Below are positions 62,908-64,000 of a stretch of 64,000 nt of DNA, piece by piece. The translations under genes and the position numbers were made by a program. Below the pieces are notes generated by a model that saw nothing but the letters and a program-made list of their open reading frames with translations, searched no databases and was not told the DNA's origin. This DNA is from Hyphomicrobiales bacterium 4NK60-0047b. Its GTDB lineage: Bacteria; Pseudomonadota; Alphaproteobacteria; Rhizobiales; HXMU1428-3. The stretch lies in NCBI GenBank assembly GCA_040367435.1, contig BAABWY010000004.1:310001-374000 (forward strand), written 5' to 3'. The first letter of the stretch is position 1. The number at the start of each line of letters is the position of its first letter.

Positions 62908-64000
62908 TCATATATCAAGTGCCTGTTTGAAGAAATGCTCTTCTTCTTCTAAAACTTTCATGATTGTTTCTGCGCTGCGGAACCCATGCCCTTCATTTTC
63001 AAATAGAAATAATTGGGCTTCTATCCCTTTTTCTTTTAATGCTTCATAGACAGCAGTAGGCTGTGAAGGAGGGACAACTTTATCGTCCATGCCTTGAAAG
63101 AAGATCACAGGGGCATTTAGCTCATCTATATGAGCCAGTACTGAGCGTTCGTATAATTCTTGTTTGGCATTTCCTTTCGTTGTGCCAGTTAGTCCGTATG
63201 TATAGCCATATTCAAATTTGTGGGTTATCTCCAGGAGTTGTCCTAAGTCGGTAACGGGGTAATTACAGGACGCACATTTAAAGAGGTTTGACTTTATCAG
63301 CGCCATTAAACAAGTGTAACCGCCTGCGCTGCCACCAGAGACGATGAGTTTTTCTGGATCAGCAAGTTTTTCTTCAATCAAAAATTCAGCTGCACTAACA
63401 ACATCGTTGACATCGGCAATGCCCCACTTAGCGTTTAGACGGTTTCTATAAGTAGTGCCATATCCACTTGAACCAGAATAATCGATATCAAAGACAGCAT
63501 ATCCTCTGTTGGTCCAATATTGAGTTTTCATTTTGAGGCCACGATCAGCCATTGCTGTTGGCCCACCATGAATGGTGATGATGGTTGGTGGTGTGGTTCC
63601 TTGTTCACCAGAAAGCCGAGCATTTGTTGGCGGGTAATAAAGACCAAAGACATGACCTTGTTTGCCTGAAAATTGTTTTAACTGACCTTCAGATATATCA
63701 TTTGGGTTGCAATCAACTGCGCTACCTTCTTGAATAATCTTTATTTTTCCAGTTTTTGGCTCGATTAAACCAACTGAGGGTGGGCTGTTCTTTAAGGTAA
63801 GAATAGCTGCGATTTTCTTTCCTAAAAAGCGAGGCATTTCCACTGAGAGGGCATCAGTAGTTAATTCTTGCCCCTTTGTTTCTTCATCAATGAGCTGAAG
63901 ATGACACTTCCCTTCTTTAAATGCCGAGATAATAATCTTGCCGGTTTGCGATAAAGCAAAAGATCCCATACCGAATACCCATTGAGCTCTTAATGCATCG
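62908..64000 (-). CDS. S9-family prolyl-oligopeptidase-like peptidase (5' end outside window)
   Basis: The C-terminal 364 residues or so of a serine peptidase whose frame stays open to the window edge. The end of a beta-propeller (about residues 1-110 here) is followed by the alpha/beta hydrolase domain: TIITIHGGPTAMADRG, FDIDYSGSSGYG, nucleophile SGGSAGGYTCL, acid GMDDKVVPP, and His in FENEGHGFR. Family proteins are about 600-700 residues, so roughly half is missing. Likely cytosolic dipeptidyl/acylaminoacyl peptidase; specificity unknown. Confidence 0.88.
   Translation of the reverse strand, partial: DALRAQWVFGMGSFALSQTGKIIISAFKEGKCHLQLIDEETKGQELTTDALSVEMPRFLGKKIAAILTLKNSPPSVGLIEPKTGKIKIIQEGSAVDCNPNDISEGQLKQFSGKQGHVFGLYYPPTNARLSGEQGTTPPTIITIHGGPTAMADRGLKMKTQYWTNRGYAVFDIDYSGSSGYGTTYRNRLNAKWGIADVNDVVSAAEFLIEEKLADPEKLIVSGGSAGGYTCLMALIKSNLFKCASCNYPVTDLGQLLEITHKFEYGYTYGLTGTTKGNAKQELYERSVLAHIDELNAPVIFFQGMDDKVVPPSQPTAVYEALKEKGIEAQLFLFENEGHGFRSAETIMKVLEEEEHFFKQALDI

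Overview
The window is ordinary chromosome from an AT-rich alphaproteobacterium, most likely in or near the Hyphomicrobiales (Rhizobiales). The evidence is gene content and order: glnB-glnA; plsY-dprA-topA-rnr-DUF983-NUDIX-rpmG then pleD-divK-DUF3572; RidA-GDPD-FemAB-like-HIT followed by clpA-clpS; and lineage-restricted families (DUF2794, DUF2865, EipB/DUF1849, IalB, CpdR, a ROSE-type thermometer and a suhB/mmgR-type small RNA). No prophage, plasmid, IS transposase, CRISPR-cas or defence locus is visible.

Layout. 1-2.8 kb: nitrogen control (PII and glutamine synthetase) and a universal stress protein. 2.8-6.2 kb: cold-shock protein, thioredoxin-fold protein, rhodanese and PEP-mutase-like enzyme on the minus strand, with an array of palindromic repeats. 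6.7-17.8 kb: plus-strand core block (coiled-coil envelope protein, PlsY, DprA, TopA, RNase R, DUF983, NUDIX, bL33). 17.8-18.8 kb: large intergenic space holding a folded GC-richer island. 18.8-22.9 kb: PleD and DivK (cell-cycle signalling), DUF3572, ROK kinase, EipB. 23.3-32.6 kb: RidA, GDPD, FemAB-like, HIT, AzlCD, ClpA/ClpS, SPOR-tailed D,D-carboxypeptidase. 32.7-46.5 kb: J-protein, PanC, DUF2794, Bax-inhibitor-like protein, ThpR, LMW phosphatase, PCD, DUF2865, quinone reductase, IalB, RlmN, ArgG. 46.6-55.7 kb: photolyase, two uncharacterised proteins, TypA, a GbsR/DUF4166/TIGR01777 cluster, tRNA-Val. 55.8-64 kb: CpdR, N-formylglutamate amidohydrolase, a minus-strand sRNA, HisN, lipase-like hydrolase, three small secreted basic proteins, Hsp20 under a thermometer, and a truncated S9 peptidase.

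Functional links. PleD, DivK, CpdR and the ClpA/ClpS adaptor pair belong to the alphaproteobacterial cell-cycle and proteolysis circuitry. Two TTAA-N7-TTAA sites could be CtrA boxes. EipB, IalB, DUF2865, DacA-SPOR and the small basic secreted proteins form an envelope group.

The least explained signal is in the DNA between genes. A dispersed family of short palindromic repeats occurs as two tandem arrays (38- and 39-bp units), single copies and one apparently nested copy. The stems vary but remain base-paired. A second conserved folded intergenic core of about 68 bp accompanies two of these sites. The 18.06-18.33 kb island is a separate candidate structured RNA. Coordinates and motifs were read by eye; no database search or folding program was run.
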